Positions 37,176 to 45,635 of a stretch of 64,000 nt of DNA are shown piece after piece (the stretch's first letter is position 1; each line of letters begins with the position of its first letter). The DNA lies in assembly GCF_017352155.2 (NCBI RefSeq), contig NZ_CP071462.1:3658001-3722000 (forward strand), read 5' to 3'. The notes below the pieces were generated by a model. The model did no database searches. It was not told where the DNA came from and was given only the letters and a program-made list of their open reading frames with translations. The stretch comes from Haloterrigena alkaliphila (GTDB taxonomy: Archaea > Halobacteriota > Halobacteria > Halobacteriales > Natrialbaceae). The translations under genes were made by a program, and so were the position numbers.

Positions 37176-37685
37176 CTACTCGAAGAGAGCCGCAGACGCG
37201 TCGAACCCGATCGGTCGTTCGCCTTCCCATTCGACGGCGAGGAGCGCATCCGGAAGCGATTCGAGCCGCTGTTCGACCACGTCGAGTGGATGCGTGTCGA
37301 TGAACTGCGCTCGCTCGTAAGCGACGACCGTCGAGCCGTCGGTTACTTGCAGGTGTACCGGACCGAGATCGCCGTGGGTGTCGTCCTGATGCCAGCCGAC
37401 GAGCAGGCTTCGATCCGGCTCGAGCCAGTTGATCCAGTAGTGCTCGTACGGATCGCTCGTTCGGAGTTGGAACCCGATTTCGACTCGAGCGGCCGTCACG
37501 GGATACTCGTCGTCGCCGAGGAACTGCCGCGGATTCACGTCGCCGACGACGCGATACGGGCCGGCTTCGCGCGGCTCGGTACGCCGTCGTCGAACGTCGT
37601 TGAATTCGGCACCGAGCCGTTGCTGGATGCGGTCGTGGAGCCGTTTGTGCTGTAAGTTCGCCCGGTTAGCCAGAAAGACGACCAT
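37176..37685 (-). CDS. Unknown protein, possible toxin partner of an HTH gene
   Basis: A 169-residue soluble protein. The visible core has DPYEHYWINWLEPDRS, LLVGWHQDDTHGDLGPVHLQ and ALLAVEWEGERP, with conserved-looking His, Asp and Trp that could form an active site. The sequence order recalls small toxin families such as TumE, in which a RYDN-H-x-H region is catalytic, but the similarity is weak. Its ATG overlaps the stop of the upstream helix-turn-helix gene (TGATG), so the two are coupled, as in many toxin-antitoxin pairs. Function is inferred only from this arrangement. Confidence 0.5.
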   Translation of the reverse strand: MVVFLANRANLQHKRLHDRIQQRLGAEFNDVRRRRTEPREAGPYRVVGDVNPRQFLGDDEYPVTAARVEIGFQLRTSDPYEHYWINWLEPDRSLLVGWHQDDTHGDLGPVHLQVTDGSTVVAYERAQFIDTHPLDVVEQRLESLPDALLAVEWEGERPIGFDASAALFE

Positions 37686-38224
37686 CAGGCGAACGTCGAC
37701 CGCGAGTCAGTTCGAGACGAGGAGAGTTCGACGACGTCTCCGTACAGTTGGAGCGCGTGCTTCACGAGCCCGAGTTCCGTGTTAATCGCCTCCCACGTCG
37801 CGATCACGTTGCGACGCTCCCTGAGCTCCTCGGCCGATAACTCGTCCGCAGCGAGTTGCTCTCGGAACGCCGTGAGTGAATCGGCATCGTACTCCGCGGC
37901 GAGCTCCTCCTGCTCCGCTTTCAACTCCGTGAGCTGACTCTCTAACTCGTCGCGCGAGTGCTCCGCGATCAAGTCCGTTACTTCGTCGAAGAGCATCCGG
38001 ACGGGATTCAAATCGTACGCCTTCGTGCCGTCGATGGTCGTTTCGGTGACCCAGTCGTCGCTCTCCAGACGCTGGAGTTCGTCGTCTGCCGTCGCGCGCG
38101 AAACCTCCGCGCGGTCCGCAATCTCCTGTACTGGCGTCGATTCGTCCAACAACTCCACGACGTGTCGAACCCGCTCACGCCCGCTCGTGCTCTCCGTCCA
38201 CGACCCCTGGCTCGAGTTGGCCAT
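37685..38224 (-). CDS. HTH regulator, DUF7342-like, possible antitoxin
   Basis: A 179-residue protein. An N-terminal winged helix (ERVRHVVELLDESTPVQEI, then RAEVSRATADDELQRLESD) covers about residues 15-75. A coiled-coil region (about 95-135, SRDELESQLTELKAEQEEL) and a helical C-terminus follow. ATG 38224 is chosen because it directly precedes the conserved part; a longer frame runs upstream through AT-rich DNA. It precedes and overlaps the unknown gene, consistent with an autoregulated two-gene operon. Confidence 0.65.
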   Translation of the reverse strand: MANSSQGSWTESTSGRERVRHVVELLDESTPVQEIADRAEVSRATADDELQRLESDDWVTETTIDGTKAYDLNPVRMLFDEVTDLIAEHSRDELESQLTELKAEQEELAAEYDADSLTAFREQLAADELSAEELRERRNVIATWEAINTELGLVKHALQLYGDVVELSSSRTDSRSTFA

Positions 38225-38433
38225 CGTACTGGCTCTTACACAGCCCAGTTCAAATAATTTGGCTTTGTACAAATAATCAAACACTAGCAGCAGAGGTCTC
38301 TCGGTCAGCTTTGTCATCTGACATAGCGGTTAGGCTGGTGGACGTCCAGAAGAAACTCCGTACTGCTCCGACGGAACGACTGTTCAATCGACCGTGGCCA
38401 ACGCTTAAGCCGGTGTTCGTGCCACGAGAAAGA

Positions 38434-38574
38434 ATGGCATACCAACTCCGCTGTGATTCCTGTAACCTCGAGCGCGAGTGCGGCGACTGGCCGGACGCCA
38501 ACCGGGACGCCAGCGACCACGAGGCGGCCTATCCGGACCACTGGGTAAGCATCCACGAGGTACAGGAGGCCTGA
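38434..38574 (+). CDS. Small zinc-finger protein (46 residues)
   Basis: A 46-residue protein starting MAYQLRCDSCNLERECGD, with later histidines in SDHEAAYPDHWV. Cys7, Cys10 and the two histidines fit a zinc knuckle. A box A (ttaag, 38405-38409) lies 27 nt before the ATG, which supports this start over the longer frame from 38311. Function unknown; it resembles the 59-residue protein at 9376. Confidence 0.7.
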   Translation: MAYQLRCDSCNLERECGDWPDANRDASDHEAAYPDHWVSIHEVQEA

Positions 38575-38659
38575 GACGACCGCCGGCCGCTCTGGTGCTA
38601 CCGCAGCGCGATGTTCGGGTTCCCACAGACTCTTGTTGACGTATCACACTGGCACTGAT

Positions 38660-39115
38660 ATGCAGTACTACGAGGACGTCGAGATCGGGACGACGCAGGA
38701 GTTCGGCGAGTACGAGGTCACGAAGGAGGAAATCTTCGAGTTCGCCGAACAGTACGATCCGCAGCCGTTCCACACCGACGAGGACGCGGCCGAGGAGTCC
38801 GCGTTCGGCGAACTCGTCGCCTCGGGGTGGCACACGGCCTCGATCTGTATGCGGCTGCTCGTCGACGGATTCGTCGACGATCGGGCCAGCATGGGCGCCC
38901 GCGGAGTGGACGAACTTCGCTGGAAGCAGCCGGTCAAACCCGGCGATACGATCTCGGTCCGGACCGAGGTCCTGGACAAGCGCGTCTCCGAGAGCGATCC
39001 GCGACGCGGCTACGTCGACACGCGGATCGAGGGCACGAACCAGCACGGCGACGTCGTCATCTCGTGGATCGCGCTGGGAATGGTCGCCCGCCGAAACCCG
39101 GACGAAGCGGCGTAA
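38660..39115 (+). CDS. MaoC family dehydratase
   Basis: A 151-residue single hot-dog domain. The hydratase signature is FAEQYDPQPFHTDEDAA, with the catalytic Asp/His pair typical of (R)-specific enoyl-CoA hydratases, and GWHTASICMRLLVDGF follows. It likely hydrates enoyl-CoA in fatty acid or polyhydroxyalkanoate metabolism, but no such operon surrounds it. The ATG at 38660 precedes the conserved MQYYEDVEIG. Confidence 0.88.
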   Translation: MQYYEDVEIGTTQEFGEYEVTKEEIFEFAEQYDPQPFHTDEDAAEESAFGELVASGWHTASICMRLLVDGFVDDRASMGARGVDELRWKQPVKPGDTISVRTEVLDKRVSESDPRRGYVDTRIEGTNQHGDVVISWIALGMVARRNPDEAA

Positions 39116-39123
39116 CCGATCCG

Positions 39124-39531
39124 CTACTCGGACCCCTCGTCCGCCAGATAGGCCTCGAGAATCGCGGTCTGGACGGTCCGCAGGTCCGCTTCCTGAATCG
39201 TGGCGGCCGCCCGGAACCGTTCACGAACGTCTGCGACGCGCTGGGGGCGGGCGGCGAGCGTGACGAGCACGAACTCGTCGGACGGAGCGGCAGCCGCCGA
39301 TTCGAAGTCGGCCCGGTCGTAGAGGGCGGCGAACCGCTCGCGGACGGTCGCGACGAGGTCGTCAGTGGCGTCGGCACCGGGGTCGCCGACAGGCACGGAG
39401 TCCGCGGTTTCCTCGAAGTAGTCCTCGAGATCCACGATACCCGCCGTTTCGTAGAGCGTATCGTGAAGTTCGTCGGCGACCGGTTCCGAGAGGTAGACGC
39501 CGAACAGTTTGTATCGATCGTCGGCGGTCAT
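39124..39531 (-). CDS. Conserved protein of unknown function
   Basis: A 135-residue soluble, acidic, helical protein starting MTADDRYKLFGVYLSEPVAD. It has no cysteines or obvious catalytic motif and a charged tail. It converges with the MaoC gene, with 8 bp between the stops, and is followed on the same strand by msrA further along (75-bp gap), so it could share regulation with oxidative stress repair. Function unassigned. Confidence 0.6.
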   Translation of the reverse strand: MTADDRYKLFGVYLSEPVADELHDTLYETAGIVDLEDYFEETADSVPVGDPGADATDDLVATVRERFAALYDRADFESAAAAPSDEFVLVTLAARPQRVADVRERFRAAATIQEADLRTVQTAILEAYLADEGSE

Positions 39532-39606
39532 AGCCGCCACTTCGAGCCGAACGTACTAATAAGGCCGATCCGACGTCGATCCGACGACCACCGGTCGTGG
39601 GGTCAC

Positions 39607-40266
39607 TCAGAATCGGCGCCGCAGTTCCGACGCCACCGTCGGTGGCAGATCCAGCTCCGCAAGCAGTTCGTCACGGTGGTCGGGCTCACCGTAGCCCGCG
39701 ACGAACCCGTTGAGCCGGGCGACGACCGTCGAATCGACGAACCCGTCGCCGTAGCGATCCGCGAGTTCGTCGCCAGCGACCGGCGTCGATCGGAGTTCGT
39801 ACTTCTGGTGGTACTCCTCTGCGCGGGTGAGTCCCTCGAGCCGTTCGACCTCGGTCGCGGCCGAGGTCCCGGCCCGCTCCTCGACTGCGGTCCGCTGTCG
39901 CACGGCGGTTTCGTACTGCCGATCGTCGTGTGCGAGCACGACGCTCCGGTACTGGCGCTTCGGCGCCGACGACGCCCAGTCGTGGTTCGCCCAGAACGCC
40001 TCGAGCACGTCGTCGAAGGACAGGGCCTCCGGATCGTACTCGAGTTGGACGACCTCGGTGTGATCGCCCAGCGAGCCGTAGCTGGGTGTCGGGTCCGTCC
40101 CGCCGGCGTAGCCGACTCGGGTCCGAACGACGCCGTCCATCGCGCCGAACAGCGCGTCGGGACCCCAGAAACAGCCCATGCCCAGCGTCGCCGTCTCGGT
40201 CGGCGCCGACATCGTCGCGTCGTCCTCGAGCGTCGACGCCTTTCCGTTCCAGTTCGTCCGTGCCAT
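39607..40266 (-). CDS. msrA: Peptide-methionine (S)-S-oxide reductase
   Basis: Repairs oxidised methionine. The catalytic motif is LGMGCFWGPDALF, C32 in the frame used, with the family markers RTRVGYAGG and YEAVxQ-like YETAVRQ. It has 219 residues; the start at 40266 gives a short N-terminal lead, and ATG 40212 (MSAPTETATLG) is an alternative. The C-terminal half carries the conserved HQKYELRS. Recycling would use a thioredoxin. No MsrB is adjacent. Confidence 0.93.
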   Translation of the reverse strand: MARTNWNGKASTLEDDATMSAPTETATLGMGCFWGPDALFGAMDGVVRTRVGYAGGTDPTPSYGSLGDHTEVVQLEYDPEALSFDDVLEAFWANHDWASSAPKRQYRSVVLAHDDRQYETAVRQRTAVEERAGTSAATEVERLEGLTRAEEYHQKYELRSTPVAGDELADRYGDGFVDSTVVARLNGFVAGYGEPDHRDELLAELDLPPTVASELRRRF

Positions 40267-40328
40267 ACCGATAGCAGGTGCTCCGGACGGATGGCTTCGT
40301 CGCCGGGGTAACGGCGCCCCGGAACGCC

Positions 40329-40472
40329 TCAGAATTCGTAGTGGGCGATTTCGGCCGAACCGCAGGTCGGGCACGGGTCCCGATCGTCGTCGAGCTTTGC
40401 ACCGCAGTTTCGGCACTCGTACAGCCCTTCGTCGTCGTCGACGAAGTGCCGCAGTTTCGTAACGACCCCCAT
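40329..40472 (-). CDS. Small zinc-ribbon protein (47 residues)
   Basis: A 47-residue protein with an N-terminal helix (MGVVTKLRHFVDDDEGLY) and a rubrerythrin-like zinc ribbon (CRNCGAKLDDD, CPTCGSAEI). It lies 62 bp upstream of msrA in the same orientation. Rubredoxin-like modules often pass electrons or sense redox state, so a link with methionine repair is possible but untested. Confidence 0.75.
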   Translation of the reverse strand: MGVVTKLRHFVDDDEGLYECRNCGAKLDDDRDPCPTCGSAEIAHYEF

Positions 40473-40690
40473 CCTACCGCCCCGTTGGATTCGAACTGGC
40501 ATTAATGGAACTGCCAGCATTGTTCACGATTGGTCAGACCCGAGGATAGTCACGGGTTGAAGACACCAATTCGATAGAGAACCGCTCCACGACTTTCGAG
40601 CGACGACTGGATTACTCTCAGTTCTCATAGTAGAATTTAGATCTGATAGCTAATAGAATTCAATGGACATAGATATTTTCCGCCTAATAG

Positions 40691-40990
40691 TTGGCTAAAT
40701 TCCTATCTAAAACTCTATATTGGCATATTTATGGACCTAGAGCAGATAATTCCTTATTTGTTTATTCCATTAGCAAGAATATTGAGGTAGGAGACATGGC
40801 GCTCCGCTTTCGAGTAAACCCTCGATATCGCCATATATGGCCGTTTTCCGGCCGATCACTCCTTGAGAACGTCCATACCAGCCAATCTTTAATCTACAGT
40901 AGATGGATAAGTATCCAGAGAGTACCCATAAATAAACAGAAAGAGTATATTAACGGCACTGAAGACTACCGAGTACTCTCCCTGAACTAA
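40691..40990 (+). pseudogene. AT-rich ORF remnant of foreign origin
   Basis: A 99-codon frame (TTG start at 40691; an internal ATG at 40796 gives 64 residues) within an AT-rich island of about 500 bp. Codons such as ATA, AGA and TTA are common, unlike the GC3-rich neighbours. An in-frame stop directly precedes it, and a short frame from ATG 40663 ends inside it in another frame, so a frameshift is likely. The peptide has WHIYGPRADNSLFVYS but no recognisable domain. It looks like a decayed gene from a virus, plasmid or distant archaeon. Confidence 0.45.
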
Positions 40991-41337
40991 TGGTTGTCGT
41001 CAGCCGTTGGGACCGAGTTAGCGTCAGCAACGCACCTGCCGCCCGCGAGTCGAAAATCTCCCTCGATCCCCTCGTCGCGGGCGGTGCGCGAGACTCTTCC
41101 AGTAGCGACCGCCTGCTCCCGTCCGCATCGAGTGACGATCGACCCATCCGACGGGACGCTCCGTGTGTTTTTACGTACATATGAGTGTAATTTCAAGCGA
41201 CGTTCCGGCCGGCCGAACGGTCTGGCGAGGACGGGAGCCGGTTCGAGGTCCGATCGACGCCAGAACGAGAGGAATCGAGGGGATACGCAGGCGTTCAACC
41301 GGACGGAACAGCCCGTGATATCGTCCAACTCTGCGTC
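40991..41337. other. Intergenic stretch, nothing recognised
   Basis: This 347-bp gap returns to a high GC level after the AT-rich island. The only short frames have poor codon structure, no box A at proper spacing, and no familiar motif. Confidence 0.5.
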
Positions 41338-42114
41338 TCAGTCGGTGTACAGCAGGTTGACTTCGATCGTGTTCGCCGTGGAGCGCAGTTGGTCGTGCAG
41401 TTCCTCTCGGTCCCACTCGCTCTCGAGGCGGTGCTTGGGACCGGCGACAGTGACGGCGCCGTGGACCGTCCCGTCGTTGTCGCGGATCGGGGCGGCGACG
41501 GCGACGATCCCCGGGAGGTACTCACCCCGGTTGTAGGCGATACCCACCTCGCGGATCTCCTCGAGTTCGGCCGCGAGCGACTCCCAGTCCGTGATCGTCT
41601 CGTCGGTGAACTCCGGCAACCCCCAGTCGGCGACGATCCGGTCGACCTTCTCCGGGTCGAAGTAGGCGAGCATCGCTTTCCCGCCAGCGGAACAGTGGAG
41701 GTAGATCGGCGTCCCGACCTCGATACCCGTGGGAACCGACCGGTCGCCGTCGTACGCCCGAAGGACGGTGCCGAGGCCGTGTTGCTCCGTCGAACAGAGG
41801 ACCCGTTCCCCGGTTCGTTCTGCGAGTTCGGCGAGGGGTTGCTCGGCGGCCTCGTACAGCGGCTGTGCCCGTTTGACGTGTTCGCCGAAGGAGAGAAATC
41901 GGAGGCTCAGCCGGTACTCGTCGCCGTCCTGAACGACGTACCCCTTCGAGCGAAGCGTCGTCAGGTGCGCGTGGACCGTGCTCTTCGCCAGCCCCGTTCG
42001 CTCGGTCAGTTCGGTGACGCCGGCGCCTTCGGCCTGCCAGAGCGCCTCCAGCAGATCCAGGGTCTTGACTACCGCTTGGATCCTGTCCCCCTCGTCCGTG
42101 CCGGTGGTTGCCAT
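41338..42114 (-). CDS. IclR family transcriptional regulator
   Basis: A 258-residue regulator. The N-terminal winged helix spans about 10-70 (VVKTLDLLEALWQAEGAGVTEL, LAKSTVHAHLTTL). The effector domain follows, with PIYLHCSAGGKAMLAY and GIVAVAAPIRDNDG, the ligand-binding signature. It is divergent from the acyl-CoA dehydrogenase gene and is the probable regulator of that operon. On the minus strand, ttataa at 42138-42143 lies 27 nt before the ATG. The open frame extends far upstream, antisense to other genes, and that part is not real. Confidence 0.92.
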   Translation of the reverse strand: MATTGTDEGDRIQAVVKTLDLLEALWQAEGAGVTELTERTGLAKSTVHAHLTTLRSKGYVVQDGDEYRLSLRFLSFGEHVKRAQPLYEAAEQPLAELAERTGERVLCSTEQHGLGTVLRAYDGDRSVPTGIEVGTPIYLHCSAGGKAMLAYFDPEKVDRIVADWGLPEFTDETITDWESLAAELEEIREVGIAYNRGEYLPGIVAVAAPIRDNDGTVHGAVTVAGPKHRLESEWDREELHDQLRSTANTIEVNLLYTD

Positions 42115-42130
42115 ACGACAATCTCCCGGA

Positions 42131-42162
42131 CAGAGCATTATAACTGTTCCGCTCTGTTGAAC
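42131..42162. promoter_or_regulatory. Candidate IclR operator and promoter
   Basis: Two inverted repeats lie in the 147-bp divergent region. CAGAGC (42131-42136) pairs with GCTCTG (42151-42156), spanning the iclR box A. GTTC-N9-GAAC lies at 42146-42162. Both are close to the short palindromes bound by IclR proteins. A separate box A, tttatg at 42233-42238, sits 27 nt before the acyl-CoA dehydrogenase ATG. Confidence 0.5.
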
Positions 42163-42261
42163 GGACGAACCCGACGGCCGCTCGAGTTCCCATCGAGACC
42201 GCGGGCCGCGAAGACTGTGGGATACGATAACATTTATGTGGGCGGTTCTGTCATATGAGCT

Positions 42262-43458
42262 ATGGACTTCAGCGAACCGTCCGAAGCGGTGCAGATTACG
42301 AAGGCCCTCGAGGAATTCATCGATCGGGAGGTCGCCCCGCTCGAGAACGAGTACGATCAGTTCCTCGGCGCGGACTACGAGAAGGAGATCGTCGACGACG
42401 ATCATCGACAGGTCCCCGAGTATCGGAACATCGTCGAACAGATCCGACAGAAGTCCGTCGAGGCGGGCTTCTACGGGATGACGATGCCCGAGGAGGTCGG
42501 CGGCGGCGACGTCGACATCCTCACGCGCGCCATCGTCGGGGAGCACATGTCGAACCGGCCGCCGGGCTTCCACAGCGCCATCTTCGGCGGGGCCGGCGGA
42601 CCGACGCCCATCCTGCTCGAGTGCGACGAGGACCAGCGCGAGGAGTACCTCGAACCGCTGATGGACGGCGAGATCACGACCTGCTTCGCGCTCACCGAGC
42701 CGGGCCACGGCAGCGACGCCCACCACATGGACACCCGCGCCGAGAAGGACGGCGACGAGTGGGTCATCAACGGACAGAAGTGCTACATCACGAACGGTCC
42801 GTACGCCGACTTCGCGATGGTCTTCGCGCGGACGAGCGGCGAAGACGGCGACCTCGAGGGGATCACGTGCTTCCTCGTCGACGACGACAACCCCGGCTTC
42901 GAGGTCGGCACGATCCACCGCGCGATGGGGATGACGCCCGGCACCCACTCCGAACTCTACTTCAACGACTGTCGCGTCGGCGAGGACCAGGTGCTCGGCG
43001 AGGTCGGCCACGGATTCCAGGCAGCGATGAGCTGGATCGGCGGCGGGCGGATCAACATCGCCGCGGGCTCGGTCGGCACCGCCCAGTTCCTGCTCGACAT
43101 GTCCGTCGAGTACGCGCGCAACCGGGAGACGTTCGACAAACCGATCGCCCACCGGCAGGGGGTCTCCTTCCAGCTTGCCGAACTCGCGACGGACATCGAA
43201 CAGGTCCGCCAGCTCTACCGGTACGCGGCCTGGAAGATGGACAACGGCGAACGCGCGCGCAAAGAGGAGTCGATGGCGAAGCTCCGGGGCGCGCAACTCG
43301 CCAACGACGCGGCCGACATCGCGATGCAGGTCCACGGCGGCGCCGGCTACATGAAGGAGCTCCCGATCGAGCGCAACTACCGCTCGGCGCGCGTCTTCCG
43401 CATCTTCGAGGGCACCGACGAGATCCAGAAACGAACGATCGCTCGCGAACTGATCTGA
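42262..43458 (+). CDS. Acyl-CoA dehydrogenase
   Basis: A 398-residue FAD-dependent enzyme that introduces the 2,3-double bond in acyl-CoA. The family motifs CFALTEPGHGSDA and GQKCYITNGPYADF are followed by the C-terminal helical domain ending in HGGAGYMKE and VFRIFEGTDEIQ, which holds the usual catalytic glutamate region. Electrons would go to ETF and quinone. It leads an operon with the downstream MBL gene (stop and start 3 bp apart). Confidence 0.94.
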   Translation: MDFSEPSEAVQITKALEEFIDREVAPLENEYDQFLGADYEKEIVDDDHRQVPEYRNIVEQIRQKSVEAGFYGMTMPEEVGGGDVDILTRAIVGEHMSNRPPGFHSAIFGGAGGPTPILLECDEDQREEYLEPLMDGEITTCFALTEPGHGSDAHHMDTRAEKDGDEWVINGQKCYITNGPYADFAMVFARTSGEDGDLEGITCFLVDDDNPGFEVGTIHRAMGMTPGTHSELYFNDCRVGEDQVLGEVGHGFQAAMSWIGGGRINIAAGSVGTAQFLLDMSVEYARNRETFDKPIAHRQGVSFQLAELATDIEQVRQLYRYAAWKMDNGERARKEESMAKLRGAQLANDAADIAMQVHGGAGYMKELPIERNYRSARVFRIFEGTDEIQKRTIARELI

Positions 43459-43461
43459 GCG

Positions 43462-44457
43462 ATGCAGGATCCGACGGATCGCGCATCGGAACCGACCTCG
43501 GTGCCGATCACCAGGCTGGACTTCGATATCGAGTGGCCGCCGAAACACGCCGCCGCGTACCTGATCGAAACGCCCGCCCCGATCCTCGTCGACACCGGCG
43601 ACCCGGCCGATCGGGCGGCGGAGACGATCCGGGACGAACTGGCCGCGAAGGGGTACGAGCTTTCGGACGTCGAAGCGGTCGTCGTCACCCATCCCCACAG
43701 CGACCACATCGGCCAGGTGCCGTTGCTCCGGGAGAGCGGTGCAACCGTGTACGCCCCCGCGCCGGTGCTCGAGCGACTCGAGCGCGACGCCGACGAACTG
43801 GCCGCCGGGGTTCGCGAGATCGGCCGATCCGCGGGCTATCAGGGCGAAGCGATCGAGCACGAGGCCGAACGCGCCTGTGAGTCGCTGGAGCGAAACCGAC
43901 GACTGCTCGACCCGGACGCGGCCGTCGGGTTCGGGTTCGACGAGTCGGTGACGGTCGCCGGTCTCGAGTTCGATCCCATTCACACGCCCGGCCACCAGAT
44001 CCACCACGCGAGCCTCGCGGCCACCGTCGACGGCCAGCGCGTCCTCTTCAGCGGGGACGGCCTCATCGACTCGTTCCGTCCGGGGGCGCTCCACGTGGGA
44101 ATCGATTACGGCGCCTACGAGGCCGTCGACGCGTTCCACGAGGGGATGGATCGACTCGAGGAGCACTCGTTCGATCGGGTGTTCCCCGGCCACGGCCCGG
44201 TCTTTACGGACGCCCGGGGTGCCATCGAGCGCATGCGCACCGAACTCGAGTCACTGACCGGCGAGACCCTCGAGGCCGTCGTGACGGTCGGTCCGGCGAC
44301 GCCGATGGAGATCACGCGGAACCGTATCGGCGAGATTCGCCATCCGGCACAGCTACTGGACACGCTCGGCGCGCTCGGAACGCTGACACGGCGCGGTCGC
44401 GTCGACTACACGACCCGCGACGGCGTCCGCAGCTATTCCGTGCTGAAGGCGGCGTAA
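43462..44457 (+). CDS. MBL-fold metallo-hydrolase
   Basis: A 331-residue glyoxalase II-like protein. The zinc motif is VVTHPHSDHIG, with later ligands in HTPGHQIHH and FSGDGLI plus PGHGPV. A winged-helix-like tail (LLDTLGALGTLTRRGRV) ends the protein. The likely role is hydrolysis of a thioester or lactone, perhaps an acyl-CoA linked to the neighbouring dehydrogenase. It is the second gene of the acyl-CoA dehydrogenase operon. Confidence 0.87.
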   Translation: MQDPTDRASEPTSVPITRLDFDIEWPPKHAAAYLIETPAPILVDTGDPADRAAETIRDELAAKGYELSDVEAVVVTHPHSDHIGQVPLLRESGATVYAPAPVLERLERDADELAAGVREIGRSAGYQGEAIEHEAERACESLERNRRLLDPDAAVGFGFDESVTVAGLEFDPIHTPGHQIHHASLAATVDGQRVLFSGDGLIDSFRPGALHVGIDYGAYEAVDAFHEGMDRLEEHSFDRVFPGHGPVFTDARGAIERMRTELESLTGETLEAVVTVGPATPMEITRNRIGEIRHPAQLLDTLGALGTLTRRGRVDYTTRDGVRSYSVLKAA

Positions 44458-44514
44458 CCCTCGACGGCGCCGCCGCGAATCGTCTGAGAACGCCGCCGGT
44501 TCCGAGATGGCGAC

Positions 44515-45450
44515 TCAGACGACCCGATTCTCGAGGTCCTCGTCGGCTCGAAACGTGTCGTAGTTCCGCAGGAAGACGTCGGCGCACCGCTCCCAGTAGT
44601 GGGGCGTCGACCCCGCCATGTGGGGCGTCACGAGCACGTCGTCGCGGTCCCACAGCGGGGACTCCTCGGGCAGCGGTTCCGCCTCGAAGACGTCCAGCGC
44701 GGCGCCGCCGAGTTCGTCCGCATCGAGGGCGTCCACGAGCGCCGGCTGGTCGACGACCTCGCCGCGGGCGACGTTGACCAGCACCGCATCGTCGTGGAGC
44801 GTCGCGAGCGCGTCGGCGTCGATCAGTCCTCGCGTCTCCTCGGTCAACGGACAGGCGAGGACGAGGTAGTCGCTGGCCGCGAGGACGGACTCGAGGTCGT
44901 CCGGGCCGTAGATCTCGTCGACGGCCGCGGGGACGTCGGTCGGATCCCGCTTGGTGCCGATGATGCGAGCGTCGTAGGCGGTGCAGTACTCGGCGACCTG
45001 CGAGCCGATCGCGCCGACGCCGACGATGCCGACCGTCCGATCGCCGAGTTCGCCGCCGAGGTAGCGCTCCCATTCCTGCCGTTGTTGCTGGGCGATCGCA
45101 CGATCGAACCGCCGTTCGAAGTGCAGGAGGTAGCCCAGCACCTGCTGGCCGATCGGTTTCGCGTGGATCCCCGAGACGGTCGTCAGCGCGACCCCGCGAT
45201 CGGCCAGCGCGTCGTGATCGTACGCGTCCGTCCCCGCGCTGAGCGCCTGCACCCAGCGCAGGTCCTCGGCGGCCTCGAGGACGTCTTCGGGGAGTCGTCC
45301 CGTGACGACGATTTCGGCGTCCGCGACCACCTCGAGCACGTCGTCCTCGTCGGGGTGCTCGAGGTCGATCTCGGGCCGACGGTCGCGGATCGCGTCGACC
45401 AGTCGCGGACCGCCGCCGCCGAAGATGTACGGCGTGACGACGACGGTCAT
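44515..45450 (-). CDS. D-2-hydroxyacid dehydrogenase
   Basis: A 311-residue NAD-dependent enzyme of the phosphoglycerate/glyoxylate reductase family. The Rossmann motif is GIVGVGAIGSQV, followed by conserved NVARGEVVDQ (arginine), LDVFEAEPLPE (glutamate) and VTPHMAG (histidine), the usual catalytic triad. The substrate is unknown. It converges with the MBL gene and is divergent from the sulfite-oxidase-family gene. ATG 45450 follows from the family N-terminus. Confidence 0.93.
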   Translation of the reverse strand: MTVVVTPYIFGGGGPRLVDAIRDRRPEIDLEHPDEDDVLEVVADAEIVVTGRLPEDVLEAAEDLRWVQALSAGTDAYDHDALADRGVALTTVSGIHAKPIGQQVLGYLLHFERRFDRAIAQQQRQEWERYLGGELGDRTVGIVGVGAIGSQVAEYCTAYDARIIGTKRDPTDVPAAVDEIYGPDDLESVLAASDYLVLACPLTEETRGLIDADALATLHDDAVLVNVARGEVVDQPALVDALDADELGGAALDVFEAEPLPEESPLWDRDDVLVTPHMAGSTPHYWERCADVFLRNYDTFRADEDLENRVV

Positions 45451-45635
45451 GGGCTGGTCGCCTCCCGAGGTTCGCGTCGGCGACGCACGGTGACACCTGG
45501 TGGTTGGCGGTCGCTGCGAGACAGCATTTGTGTGCCAGTCATTGCGGTGTGGCGACAAAATAGTACGCGTCGGCGACCGGGACGCCCGAGGCGGCCGCGA
45601 AGGTTTCATATCCGACGATCCCATATTGTTACATA

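Noticed and set aside
41182-41319. A short frame starting at ATG near 41182 (about 45 residues)
   Set aside because: No box A at the right distance and an Arg-rich, low-information product; not supported.
41338-44193. A 951-codon frame covering IclR and the antisense of the acyl-CoA dehydrogenase genes
   Set aside because: Only the last 258 codons form the IclR protein. The rest is antisense to well-supported genes.
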